The notes: generated by a model not told the origin, from the sequence alone. A DNA stretch of 8,268 bases from Lachnospiraceae bacterium (GCA_900770225.1 CAAGJU010000215.1:1-8268); one strand, 5' to 3'; positions 1 to 6,401 are shown, counted from the stretch's first letter. Numbers and translations: made by a program.

Positions 1-178
1 GACCGACGTAGTCGGTCGTGCGACGCCTGTCAGCGCAGATAGCGAGCTTCAGCGAGCTTACAAGCTGACTGCTCTCGCTTGTCCTCGGCTTGGGAGTCTC
101 CATGTGTTCCGTGGCTCTGACAGGGTCTGAATTGTATTACCTCCACATCTGCCTGATCAACAATTATTTGCGTTTTTT
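1..178. other. Gene-free structured region at left edge
   Basis: No convincing gene is seen here. The stretch is rich in small symmetric elements. A perfect hairpin at 1-17 has 7-bp arms (GACCGAC/GTCGGTC) around a GTA loop. AGCGAGCTT is directly repeated at 41-49 and 51-59. GTCAGC (29-34) can pair with GCTGAC (64-69), enclosing those repeats. CTGTCAG (27-33) and its complement CTGACAG (117-123) also face each other. The features resemble intergenic repeat DNA rather than a coding region; the left boundary is cut by the window, so the element may be incomplete. Confidence 0.5.
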
Positions 179-179
179 G

Positions 180-216
180 ATATCCATATGCGGTTGATAT
201 GGATATCCATATATGG
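180..216. promoter_or_regulatory. Palindrome cluster, candidate operator
   Basis: ATATGGATATCCATAT at 197-212 is a perfect 16-bp palindrome. An extra copy of one side, GATATCCATATG, lies at 179-190, and CCATATATGG at 207-216 is a 10-bp palindrome overlapping the right end. The main palindrome lies in the spacer of the candidate promoter at 194-222, so a bound protein would block RNA polymerase. The downstream gene encodes a protein with an N-terminal HTH domain, which makes autoregulation a possible but untested explanation. Confidence 0.45.
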
Positions 217-222
217 TAATAT
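194..222 (+). promoter_or_regulatory. Candidate sigma-70-type promoter for HTH-Uma2 gene
   Basis: TTGATA at 194-199 matches the -35 consensus at 5 of 6 positions. It is followed after exactly 17 nt by TAATAT at 217-222, which matches the -10 consensus at 4 of 6. Predicted transcription would start near 229, giving a leader of about 150 nt before the ATG at 382. The spacer holds a perfect palindrome. This is consensus matching only; no start site is known. Confidence 0.45.
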
Positions 223-353
223 ACTGTATAAGCTCTTCGAATTACAGACAAGATCGTGACACGCGTAGCGTGTATAAGATACTGGATGCGGTTTCGATTG
301 CCTGTAGGATTGCGGGAGTGCAAAGCACGGAGCAATCCGTAGCTTATACAGTA
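222..353 (+). repeat. 13-bp inverted repeat enclosing a structured leader
   Basis: TACTGTATAAGCT at 222-234 is the perfect reverse complement of AGCTTATACAGTA at 341-353. The enclosed segment holds a hairpin at 259-273 (ACACGC/GCGTGT with loop GTA) and a nested hairpin at 307-338. It could be the folded 5' leader of the HTH-Uma2 transcript, with the ribosome binding site only 13 nt past the right arm. Alternatively it is a small inserted repeat with terminal inverted repeats. The sequence alone does not separate the two. Confidence 0.5.
307..338 (+). repeat. 32-nt nested hairpin, copy A
   Basis: Outer arms GGATTGC (307-313) and GCAATCC (332-338) enclose a GGGA/GGA internal loop, inner arms GTGC (318-321) and GCAC (325-328), and an AAA loop. 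A second element with the same segment lengths (7-4-4-3-4-3-7) lies at 6699-6730. They are identical at 24 of 32 positions. The two stem positions that differ (5 and 13) are each matched by compensating changes (28 and 21). It ends 2 nt before the right arm of the 222-353 inverted repeat. Confidence 0.65.
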
Positions 354-365
354 CGTGGAATCTAT

Positions 366-374
366 AAAGGAGGA
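366..374 (+). promoter_or_regulatory. Strong ribosome binding site deciding the HTH-Uma2 start
   Basis: AAAGGAGGA is a near-perfect Shine-Dalgarno sequence ending 7 nt before the ATG at 382. It decides for that ATG over the in-frame GTG at 355, which has no such site and would place the ribosome binding site inside the coding region. Confidence 0.85.
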
Positions 375-381
375 CCGGTAT

Positions 382-1230
382 ATGACGATTGAGGAGATGA
401 TCCGGAGAAAAAATGAACTTGGCCTTACGAATGAAGAAATTGCCAGACGTTCCGGTGTGCCGGTGGGAACGGTGCAGAAGATTTTCGGCGGTTTTACGCA
501 GTCGCCACGATACAGAACCCTGCAGGCACTGGAAGCAGTCCTGAAGCCGGGCGAAAGTGCTCCTGTTTATGCCGATTCGGAAGACAGAAATTCACAGGAA
601 AACGGAAATACGCAGGAAAATCTGCTCTGTGAAGATCAGTCTGCATTCGGAGATCACGGATCTGGTAAGAATCAGGGAAATTATACACTTCGTGATTATT
701 ATAACCTTCCTGATGACCGGCGGGCAGAGCTTATTGATGGTACGTTTTATGATATGACCGCCCCGCGCACCGATCATCAGATGATTCTCGGGCAGATTTA
801 TACAAGGCTTCTCTCATGTATCGCAGAACATCATCTGAATTGTATTCCATTTATAGCACCTACGGATGTGCAGTTGGACTGCGATGAGAAGACGATGCTG
901 GAACCGGATGTATTTGTCGTCTGTGACCGGAAGAAAATTACAGAGACGCATATCTACGGAGCGCCGGATATGGCCGTTGAGGTTCTCTCAGAATCCACCA
1001 GAAAAAAGGATATGACTCTGAAAAACTGGAAATATCAGAACGCCGGCGTTCGGGAATACTGGATCGTTGATCCGATGAAAGAAAAAATTATCGTATATTT
1101 ATATGGTGACCAGCCCGATATCAGCATTTACAGCTTCCAGGATAAGGTTCCGGTTGCCATCTCCGACGGGTTGTGCAGCATAGATTTTCAGGAAATCTCA
1201 GCCTATATTCATTTCGATTCGGACAACTGA
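382..1230 (+). CDS. HTH domain-Uma2 family (DUF820) endonuclease-like protein
   Basis: A 282-residue cytosolic protein. Residues 3-50 form a helix-turn-helix domain of the XRE/Cro type (LTNEEIARRSGVPVGTVQKI). Residues about 55-98 are a hydrophilic Gln/Asn/Glu/Ser linker, and residues about 100-275 are a Uma2 (DUF820) domain. Uma2 hallmarks seen: AELIDG (Glu116), LEPDVFVV (Asp176), GAPDMAVEVLSEST (Glu200), two lysines at 214 and 217 in the segment LKNWKYQNAG, and VREYWIVDP. The family has a PD-(D/E)XK nuclease fold and the presumed catalytic acids and lysine are present, but its physiological target is unknown. Fusion to an HTH suggests sequence-specific DNA binding (inference). The gene starts a plus-strand run, with the MEMO/AMMECR1 gene 38 nt downstream. 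A palindromic promoter region and structured leader precede it. The domain call is firm; whether it cuts DNA is not. Confidence 0.88.
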   Translation: MTIEEMIRRKNELGLTNEEIARRSGVPVGTVQKIFGGFTQSPRYRTLQALEAVLKPGESAPVYADSEDRNSQENGNTQENLLCEDQSAFGDHGSGKNQGNYTLRDYYNLPDDRRAELIDGTFYDMTAPRTDHQMILGQIYTRLLSCIAEHHLNCIPFIAPTDVQLDCDEKTMLEPDVFVVCDRKKITETHIYGAPDMAVEVLSESTRKKDMTLKNWKYQNAGVREYWIVDPMKEKIIVYLYGDQPDISIYSFQDKVPVAISDGLCSIDFQEISAYIHFDSDN

Positions 1231-1268
1231 AGTCAGATATTGCGTTACCTGTGAAGGAAGGTGAGTTG

Positions 1269-2648
1269 ATGATCATTCATGCATTTATGGTTCCGCATCC
1301 GCCGGTCGCCGTTCCGGAGGTCGGCCGCGGTGCGGAGAAGGAAATAACTACTACGCTGGATTCATACCGCCGTACAGCCGACGAGATCGCAGCGCTGAAG
1401 CCGGATACGATCGTGCTCTCAACGCCGCATTCGACCATGTACGCCGACTACTTCCTGATCTCGCCCGGTGTACACGCGCATGGCGATTTCCGGCAGTACG
1501 GCCATCCGGAGGTATCCTTCGATGTGGATTATGACGAGCAGTTCACCACGGAGCTGAGCCGTCGCTGCCGCAGCGAAGGCATCTCTGCCGGAACCGACTA
1601 TGAAAGAGATCCTTCTCTGGATCAGGGCACGATGGTTCCTCTGTATTACATTCTGCAGAAGTATAAGGACTTCCGTCTCGTCCGCGTGGGTCTCTCCGGC
1701 CTGCCGCTGCGCGAGCACTACCGTCTGGGCGAGCAGATCCGCGCGACAACTGATGCTCTCGGAAGGCGCGTGGTCTATGTCGCATCCGGCGACCTCTCCC
1801 ACTGCCAGAAGAAGGATGGCCCCTACGGCTTGCATCCGGAAGGTCCTCTCTACGATGAAAAAATTATGCACACGATGGGCAGTGGCAATTTCGGAGAGCT
1901 CCTGGAATACGACAGCCATTTTCTGAGCCGTGCCGAAGAATGCGGTCACCGCTCTTTCGTCATCATGGCAGGTGCACTCGATGGCCTGTCCGTTACGCCG
2001 CATGTATTTTCTCACGAAGCGACCTTTGGTGTAGGTTACGGCTTCGTGAGCTATGACATCGGCGGAGACAATCCGGACAGACATTTTTTACAGAAGTTTG
2101 AGAAGAATACGGAGAATCAGCTTGCCGCCACCGGAGACACCTTCGTAAAGCTGGCCCGTGCCTCCGTCGAATCCTGGGTTCGAACTCACCGGCGGCTTTC
2201 TTTGCCGGATGGCCTTCCGGACGAAATGCTTCACACCCGTGCAGGGGCGTTTGTCTCGATCCATGAGTTCGACGATCTCAGGGGATGTATCGGCACCATT
2301 GCCCCGACGAAGAAAAATATCGCCGAAGAGATTATCAGCAACGCCATTTCTGCCTGCTCCAGGGATCCGCGATTTCATGAAATCCGCACGGATGAGCTGC
2401 CTTTTCTCAGCATCAGCGTGGACATTCTGAGTCCTTCCGAACGAATCAGCAGTCCTGATCAGCTTGACGTGCACCGCTATGGCGTCATCTGCTCCACACC
2501 GGATGGCCGGCGTGGGCTTCTGCTTCCCGATCTCGAGGGCGTGGATACTGTACAGGAACAGATCCGCATTGCCTGCCAGAAGGGCGGCATCGATCCGGAC
2601 GATCCATCGCTGATCCTTGAGAGATTCGAGGTCATCAGACATGAATAA
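1269..2648 (+). CDS. AmmeMemoRadiSam system proteins B and A fused (MEMO-like + AMMECR1 domain)
   Basis: A 459-residue protein with two domains. Residues about 3-263 are MEMO-like, related to class III extradiol dioxygenases, with MVPHPP (His10), LSTPHSTMYADYF (His54), SGDLSH (His178) and AEECGHRSF (Cys225, His227) as probable metal-site or core residues. Residues about 289-457 are an AMMECR1 domain with the diagnostic LRGCIGT at 337-343. Homologues of both domains occur in humans (MEMO1, AMMECR1). In prokaryotes they co-occur with a dedicated radical SAM enzyme, here the next gene downstream. The role is not established; redox or metal chemistry on an unidentified substrate is only inferred. 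The start at 1269 follows an AAGGAAGGTGAG ribosome binding site. The in-frame GTG at 1173 would overlap the previous gene and adds residues outside the MEMO fold. Probably co-transcribed with the HTH-Uma2 gene (38-nt gap). Confidence 0.92.
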   Translation: MIIHAFMVPHPPVAVPEVGRGAEKEITTTLDSYRRTADEIAALKPDTIVLSTPHSTMYADYFLISPGVHAHGDFRQYGHPEVSFDVDYDEQFTTELSRRCRSEGISAGTDYERDPSLDQGTMVPLYYILQKYKDFRLVRVGLSGLPLREHYRLGEQIRATTDALGRRVVYVASGDLSHCQKKDGPYGLHPEGPLYDEKIMHTMGSGNFGELLEYDSHFLSRAEECGHRSFVIMAGALDGLSVTPHVFSHEATFGVGYGFVSYDIGGDNPDRHFLQKFEKNTENQLAATGDTFVKLARASVESWVRTHRRLSLPDGLPDEMLHTRAGAFVSIHEFDDLRGCIGTIAPTKKNIAEEIISNAISACSRDPRFHEIRTDELPFLSISVDILSPSERISSPDQLDVHRYGVICSTPDGRRGLLLPDLEGVDTVQEQIRIACQKGGIDPDDPSLILERFEVIRHE

Positions 2649-2691
2649 ACCTGCTAAAAGTCAGTCATTAACCGAATATCGGCGTCAGAAT

Positions 2692-2757
2692 GGATAAAGA
2701 GAATTACTGATAAAGAGAATTACTGATAAAGAGCGTTTACTGACAAAAGTAATTTAC
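2692..2757 (+). repeat. Tandem repeat, four 16-17-nt units
   Basis: Units lie at 2692-2707, 2708-2723, 2724-2740 and 2741-2757. The first two differ only at the first base (core GATAAAGAGAATTAC). The third has CG in place of AA plus one extra T, and the fourth is more diverged (TGACAAAAGTAATTTAC). The array occupies the 171-nt gap between the MEMO/AMMECR1 gene and its radical SAM partner. No spacers separate units, so it is not CRISPR. It could be slippage-generated DNA, or a row of binding sites affecting radical SAM expression; neither is proven. Confidence 0.8.
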
Positions 2758-2819
2758 AGATGTGTGTGAAACAGACAGTGTAACTTATTACTAATGTTAA
2801 TCAGACAGGGCACATATCA

Positions 2820-3761
2820 ATGAACGAGTTTATTTGCGGTGTCTGCCCGCATCACTGCAGACTTACGGAAGGAAAATACGGTTTCTGCCGCGCAAGACTG
2901 TGTCGTGATGGCATGATCATCCCTGAGAATTACGGCAGGCTGACCGCCATCAGCATGGATCCGATCGAGAAAAAGCCGTTCGCGCGCTTCTTCCCGGGCA
3001 GTTATATTCTCTCTGTAGGATCGTACGGATGCAATCTGCGCTGTCCGTTCTGTCAGAATGCATCGATTTCTCAGGTGGGCGGTCAGAATATGGATATTTC
3101 TACGTCAGACGAATGCGCTGAAACGCCGTCAGGCAAATGCGATGAACCAGCTTTACGAACATGCGGAAAGGACGATTCCGGCCCGCGGAAAAATGAACCG
3201 TCTGTGGATTGCCGTGTTTTGATGCCGGACGCTCTGGCCTCGCTGGCAGCAGACATCCCGGATAACCTCGGCATTGCTTTTACCTACAATGAACCGCTCA
3301 TCAGCTGGGAATACATCCGGGACACCGGCCGTCTCCTGCGACAGAAATCACCTGAAAAAAAGATTGCCCTCGTCTCCAATGGCATGGCCTCGCCGGAAGT
3401 AATCGAGGCTTTGCTGCCATACATTGACGCGGCAAACATCGATCTCAAGGGAGATGCAGATTTTTACCGGAAAGAGCTTGCCGGCAGTCTGCAGACAGTC
3501 ATGGATACCATTACTCTGCTTGCTGCACACTGTCATGTGGAGATCACGACACTCGTCATCTCAGGCAAAAACGACAGCGATGAGTGGATCAGCAGGGAGG
3601 CCGCGTGGATTGCCTCTCTTGATCCGGAGATCCCGCTGCACCTCTCCCGCTGCTTTCCGCGGTATCACAGTCATATTCCGGCCACGCCGCGTGAAACCAT
3701 TCTCCGGCTGAAGCGAACCGCAGAAAATTATCTGAAATACGTATATCCGGGCAATATGTAA
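2820..3761 (+). CDS. AmmeMemoRadiSam system radical SAM enzyme
   Basis: A 313-residue cytosolic radical SAM protein. The N-terminus has a cysteine cluster (Cys6, Cys9, Cys13, Cys23) in the family-typical pattern CGVCPHHC...GFCRAR. It continues with PIEKKPFARFFPGSY and the SAM-cluster motif CNLRCPFC (Cys71, Cys75, Cys78), which binds the 4Fe-4S cluster that cleaves S-adenosylmethionine. Later segments IAFTYNEPL, LVSNGMA, AANIDLKG and HLSRCFPRYH match the companion enzyme of MEMO/AMMECR1 proteins. The enzyme's substrate is unknown. Unusual is a hydrophilic insertion at about residues 86-132, holding four more cysteines (99, 107, 115, 131). The start at ATG 2820 has only a weak AGGG ribosome binding site at 2807-2810, but no upstream alternative is better. 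It follows the MEMO/AMMECR1 gene after a 171-nt gap with tandem repeats. Confidence 0.92.
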   Translation: MNEFICGVCPHHCRLTEGKYGFCRARLCRDGMIIPENYGRLTAISMDPIEKKPFARFFPGSYILSVGSYGCNLRCPFCQNASISQVGGQNMDISTSDECAETPSGKCDEPALRTCGKDDSGPRKNEPSVDCRVLMPDALASLAADIPDNLGIAFTYNEPLISWEYIRDTGRLLRQKSPEKKIALVSNGMASPEVIEALLPYIDAANIDLKGDADFYRKELAGSLQTVMDTITLLAAHCHVEITTLVISGKNDSDEWISREAAWIASLDPEIPLHLSRCFPRYHSHIPATPRETILRLKRTAENYLKYVYPGNM

Positions 3762-3765
3762 AAAT

Positions 3766-3798
3766 GTGCCTCTGCCGCCGGGGAACGGACAGAGGCAC
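3766..3798 (-). terminator. Terminator-like hairpin between convergent radical SAM genes
   Basis: GTGCCTCTG (3766-3774) pairs perfectly with CAGAGGCAC (3790-3798). An additional CCG/CGG pairing is possible inside the 15-nt loop. Read on the minus strand the stem is followed by ATTTTTAC, a short U-run typical of intrinsic terminators, so it best suits the minus-strand gene ending at 3983, about 185 nt away. On the plus strand it sits 4 nt after the radical SAM stop codon, but there is no U-run, so termination in that direction is less certain. Confidence 0.6.
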
Positions 3799-3809
3799 AG
3801 GATATATGA

Positions 3810-3852
3810 GCACCGGCACCGCCGGGGGAAAGACTTGGACGGCGTCGGGTGC
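3810..3852. repeat. Second imperfect GC-rich hairpin in the convergent gap
   Basis: GCACC (3810-3814) pairs with GGTGC (3848-3852), and CGCCG (3820-3824) with CGGCG (3840-3844), separated by an unpaired 5/3-nt internal loop. No U-run follows on the plus strand. It may reinforce termination between the two convergent genes or be part of intergenic repeat DNA. Confidence 0.35.
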
Positions 3853-3890
3853 TGCCAAAATAAATAAACGGATCGCGTGTATTGGTTTGG

Positions 3891-3987
3891 GCTCGCTGCT
3901 CACGCAGGCCCGACTTCGTCGGGCTATCGCGGCGTTCGCCAAAGTTGATTCATGCTTCGCATGATCACCTGTGTCTCACTGCTCACG
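3891..3987. repeat. Cluster of triloop mini-hairpins flanked by a 14-nt direct repeat
   Basis: Hairpin 3908-3924 has arms GCCCGAC/GTCGGGC around TTC. GGCG/CGCC lies at 3931-3940. Hairpin 3950-3964 has arms TCATGC/GCATGA around TTC. The cluster is bordered by near-identical 14-mers at 3891-3904 and 3974-3987 (12 of 14 match, shared core CTGCTCACG). The right copy overlaps the last codons of the minus-strand gene. On the minus strand both TTC loops read GAA, so the apexes are C-GAA-G triloops. Confidence 0.6.
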
Positions 3988-5395
3988 TAAAATGCAGGTC
4001 GCGGGGCATGATGCGGTCGTCGATGGCATCTGCATCCTTATAATGCCGCAGTTCGTAGTAGACAGACTGCGGGATGTGCTCGGAGCAGAAATGCGCGCCC
4101 CAGATGCCGAGCCGGGCCATTTTTCCAAATTTTTCACGGCGGACGCCGTACTCTTTTCCGAAGATTTCACCTATCTCACGATTGGCATCTTCATCAGCGT
4201 AAAAATAAAGTCCCGCGTGATAGAACTCCTCCTGGAGTTCCCACGGCGTCATATTTTTCGGTTTGAACACAACGTCCATCATATCGTAATGCGACCAGTT
4301 TCTTGTGATGAGACGGTTGTTCCTGACGAAATCCTCATATACCGGTGTTCCGGGATAAGGTGTCAGAATCGCAGGCTGAAGCTGGTAAGCCTTGATGTCC
4401 TTGGCGAACTGGACGCTGCGACGGATATCTTCTCTGGAGTCCGCATCGAGTCCCAGCACGATACTGGCGATCATGCGAATACCGTATTTTCTGCAGGCCT
4501 CTGCGGCATCCCGGATATCCTGAATGTTCTGACCCTTGTGGATGTCATTCAGCGCCTGCTGGTTCAGTGACTCAATACCGATCAGCACACGCGTCAGATG
4601 AGCATCGTGCAGAAGCTGCAGAAGTTCCTCGTCTTTGGCGAGGTCCGTGCGGCCGAAGAAAAATGTCTCTTTAAAAGTCAGCCCTTCTGCGATCATCCGA
4701 CGGCAGATCTCCTTGGCTCTCTCCTTGTCCGCTGTGAAATTATCGTCTTCGAAGTTCATGTACTGAAAGCCGAGCTTTTTGTACATGCGGATCTCTCCGA
4801 TGACATTGTCTACACTGCGCTGTCGGTACGGTGCGAACATGCGCGACGTCGTGCAAAACGTACAGCGGAATGGGCAGCCCCGCGTCGAAATGACATTGGC
4901 CGCCTCACAGGGCGTCTTCAGCAGAGAATAATCCGGATAGGGAACTTCATCGAGATTTTCGATGGGAATACCCTGTACGATCCTGTCGCGGATTCTGCCC
5001 TCAACCACATCCAGGATGACTTTTTCGCCCTCTCCCACGATGACCTGGTCGGCATAGACTGCGGATTCCTCCGGCAGAACGGTCGGATGCATGCCGCCCA
5101 TGATGACACGGGCGTGTGATTTTTTATGGATCATATCGGCCAGTTCATAGCCACGGTTTACCGTCGAGGTCATACACGAAATACAGAATACATCCGTGGT
5201 GCGAAGCAGCCGGTTATACGGCACTGGTCCGTTCAGCTCCTCGTAAACTTCTACGTGATGGCCGGCTTTTTTCAGAATTGCTCCCAGAACGAGCGGCCCT
5301 GTGATGGAATTGGGCTGTCCGTATAATTTTCCCGCCGCACGGTATGGCGGAAAACGGCGAAGCGCCGTCGTTGGCGTGATAAATGTAATGTTCAT
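3983..5395 (-). CDS. Cobalamin-binding-type (class B-like) radical SAM protein
   Basis: A 470-residue protein. Residues about 1-135 are a Rossmann-like cobalamin-binding-type domain with GGMHPTVLPEE (about 100-110) and VGEGE (120-124). Residues about 165-360 are a radical SAM barrel with STRGCPFRCTFC (Cys174, Cys178, Cys181) for the 4Fe-4S cluster. A C-terminal region follows, as in BchE-like enzymes. The classical DxHxxG cobalamin-ligand motif is not evident, so cobalamin may bind base-off without a protein ligand, or not at all. The reaction cannot be named; methylation or ring chemistry is typical of the class. The start chosen is ATG at 5395, with a GGGG stretch 9 nt upstream; an in-frame ATG at 5401 is possible, and the GTG at 5425 is unlikely. 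It is divergent from the TetR-family gene, which may regulate it, and convergent with the AmmeMemoRadiSam radical SAM gene. Confidence 0.88.
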   Translation of the reverse strand: MNITFITPTTALRRFPPYRAAGKLYGQPNSITGPLVLGAILKKAGHHVEVYEELNGPVPYNRLLRTTDVFCISCMTSTVNRGYELADMIHKKSHARVIMGGMHPTVLPEESAVYADQVIVGEGEKVILDVVEGRIRDRIVQGIPIENLDEVPYPDYSLLKTPCEAANVISTRGCPFRCTFCTTSRMFAPYRQRSVDNVIGEIRMYKKLGFQYMNFEDDNFTADKERAKEICRRMIAEGLTFKETFFFGRTDLAKDEELLQLLHDAHLTRVLIGIESLNQQALNDIHKGQNIQDIRDAAEACRKYGIRMIASIVLGLDADSREDIRRSVQFAKDIKAYQLQPAILTPYPGTPVYEDFVRNNRLITRNWSHYDMMDVVFKPKNMTPWELQEEFYHAGLYFYADEDANREIGEIFGKEYGVRREKFGKMARLGIWGAHFCSEHIPQSVYYELRHYKDADAIDDRIMPRDLHFT

Positions 5396-5418
5396 AATCA
5401 TCTGCCCCGGTAAACTCA

Positions 5419-5440
5419 CATACACATAAATTTATGTATG
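5419..5440. promoter_or_regulatory. Near-perfect dyad in leader of radical SAM gene, candidate operator
   Basis: ACATAAATTTATGT (5424-5437) is a perfect 14-bp palindrome. It is flanked by CATAC (5419-5423) and GTATG (5436-5440), which extend the symmetry with a 1-nt shift. It lies 24-45 nt upstream of the ATG at 5395. The size and AT-rich symmetric form suit a dimeric repressor such as the divergent TetR-family protein, but its sequence differs from the other dyad at 5613-5631. Confidence 0.4.
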
Positions 5441-5546
5441 AAACATCTTTCCATTCATTTTCCGGTGTGCACTTCGCATTTCCGAAACCACCCGTCTGAT
5501 GACGTGTCTGATACGATATTTCACGCGATAGATTTATTTACATGTG

Positions 5547-5575
5547 TTATATTATCAATATGGCTGTAGTATAAT
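5547..5575 (+). promoter_or_regulatory. Candidate promoter for TetR-family gene
   Basis: A perfect TATAAT -10 hexamer lies at 5570-5575. The hexamer 17 nt upstream (TTATAT, 5547-5552) is a poor -35 match, so an activator or intrinsic AT-rich context would be needed. Predicted start near 5582 leaves about 170 nt of leader, with the 5613-5631 dyad about 30 nt downstream of the start, a position suited to a roadblock operator. Confidence 0.4.
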
Positions 5576-5612
5576 AAGAGGCGGAAAACAATGCAAATAC
5601 AGTTTATATAAG

Positions 5613-5631
5613 CTGTCATGAATTTTGACAG
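5613..5631. promoter_or_regulatory. 19-bp dyad, candidate TetR operator
   Basis: CTGTCA and TGACAG face each other around a 7-nt AT-rich spacer. The 19-bp span matches the usual size of TetR-family operators, and the encoding gene begins 120 nt downstream. The right arm includes a TTGACA hexamer, so it could alternatively be part of a second promoter, though no good -10 follows. A related pair, CTGACAG/CTGTCAG, lies just after the gene at 6467-6491. Confidence 0.4.
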
Positions 5632-5750
5632 GTGCGCAAAACACGCCAAATAAGAATACAGAATTTTGATTATGTTTATAGTCTGTAAAAGACCCGGGGA
5701 TCTCAAAAGCAGACCCTGATAAACTTTCAATGGGTGGAGGATGAAATCTT

Positions 5751-6401
5751 ATGAATAAAAAAAGGGAAAATACACCTTACGGTAACGCTTCAAAAAAATC
5801 CAGCGGCACGGAAGACAGGAGGGTTCTGCGCACCAAGAAAAATCTGAAGGCCACGCTGATTGAGATGATGCAATCCATTCCCTTTGAAAAGATCACCGTG
5901 ACGGACCTTTGTGACCGCGCGCTGACGAGCCGGATTACTTTTTATAATTATTATGCGGACAAGTATGCGCTGCTGGAGGATATCCTGTCTGATATCAATG
6001 AGGAACTCAGAGAAACCTTTCTCCGACGTGAGGAGACAAACAAAGCCGGCGATCCGTATATCAGCTTCCAGAATCTCTTTGACAGTTTTCTCGATATTCA
6101 CGTACGCAATGCAAATCTCGCAGAAAATATTGACCTACAGAAAAATGCACTCCTGCTGCCCAGTTATTTTCATTTTTTGGTGGATAATACAGATATCCTT
6201 GTGCAGAAATACGCCTGTAAACTTACACCAAATTATCCGTCTCAGCGACTGAGCTCATTCCTTGTCATGGGGCTTTACGCTTATATCCGGCTGAATCACG
6301 AAAAAAGTGATGAGAAAGACGTGCGTGATCAGGTACATCATCTCCTGCGAGACCTGCTCGACAGCGGATTGTTCACGCACACAAAAACGCCCATGTCGTA
6401 A
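5751..6401 (+). CDS. TetR/AcrR-family transcriptional regulator
   Basis: A 216-residue DNA-binding regulator. After a basic, polar 22-residue extension, residues about 26-75 form the TetR N-terminal domain (RTKKNLKATLIEMM, FEKITVTDLCDRALTSRITFYNYYADKYALLEDIL). The recognition region TSRITFYNYYADKYAL is well matched to the family. Residues about 85-205 are helical and should form the ligand-binding and dimerisation part, which is too variable to name a ligand. Start ATG 5751 has GGAGG at 5736-5740, a slightly long 10-nt spacing. It is divergent from the cobalamin-type radical SAM gene; TetR proteins often control a divergent neighbour and themselves. Candidate dyads lie at 5613-5631 and 5419-5440. 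A hairpin overlaps its stop codon. The family is certain; the target is inferred. Confidence 0.92.
   Translation: MNKKRENTPYGNASKKSSGTEDRRVLRTKKNLKATLIEMMQSIPFEKITVTDLCDRALTSRITFYNYYADKYALLEDILSDINEELRETFLRREETNKAGDPYISFQNLFDSFLDIHVRNANLAENIDLQKNALLLPSYFHFLVDNTDILVQKYACKLTPNYPSQRLSSFLVMGLYAYIRLNHEKSDEKDVRDQVHHLLRDLLDSGLFTHTKTPMS

Larger units (their letters stand above)
5396..5750. other. 355-nt divergent intergenic region
   Basis: No gene is seen. Besides the listed dyads and -10 element, GTCTGAT is directly repeated at 5494-5500 and 5506-5512, and CGTC/GACG around it can form a small hairpin. AGACCC is repeated at 5690-5695 and 5711-5716 near a possible GTCTG/CAGAC pairing (5681-5685/5710-5714). 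A weak minus-strand promoter may exist at 5558-5531 (TTGATA, 16 nt, TAAATC), overlapping the plus-strand one. The length and motif load suggest a regulated divergent promoter pair. Confidence 0.4.

Noticed and set aside
30..335. Minus-strand reading frame of 101 codons in the left gene-free region
   Set aside because: It has no recognisable domain and runs through repeats, palindromes and the candidate promoter; the translation is low-complexity and looks accidental.
1419..2084. Minus-strand 221-codon frame inside the MEMO domain
   Set aside because: The opposite strand encodes clear MEMO motifs through the whole interval; this is a codon-bias shadow.
2692..2757. Possible CRISPR array
   Set aside because: Units are 16-17 nt and directly abutting with no spacers, and no cas gene is nearby.
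3764..3964. Plus-strand 66-codon frame after the radical SAM gene
   Set aside because: It is made of the terminator stem and mini-hairpins, has no ribosome binding site, and its Arg/Ala-rich translation follows from the GC-rich repeats.
5396..5425. Upstream GTG start for the cobalamin-type radical SAM gene
   Set aside because: It would overlap the palindrome, has no ribosome binding site, and adds residues before the usual first strand of the domain.
5741..5758. Short leader peptide frame (MKSYE) just after the TetR ribosome binding site
   Set aside because: It begins only 1 nt after GGAGG, too close for initiation, and overlaps the real start.
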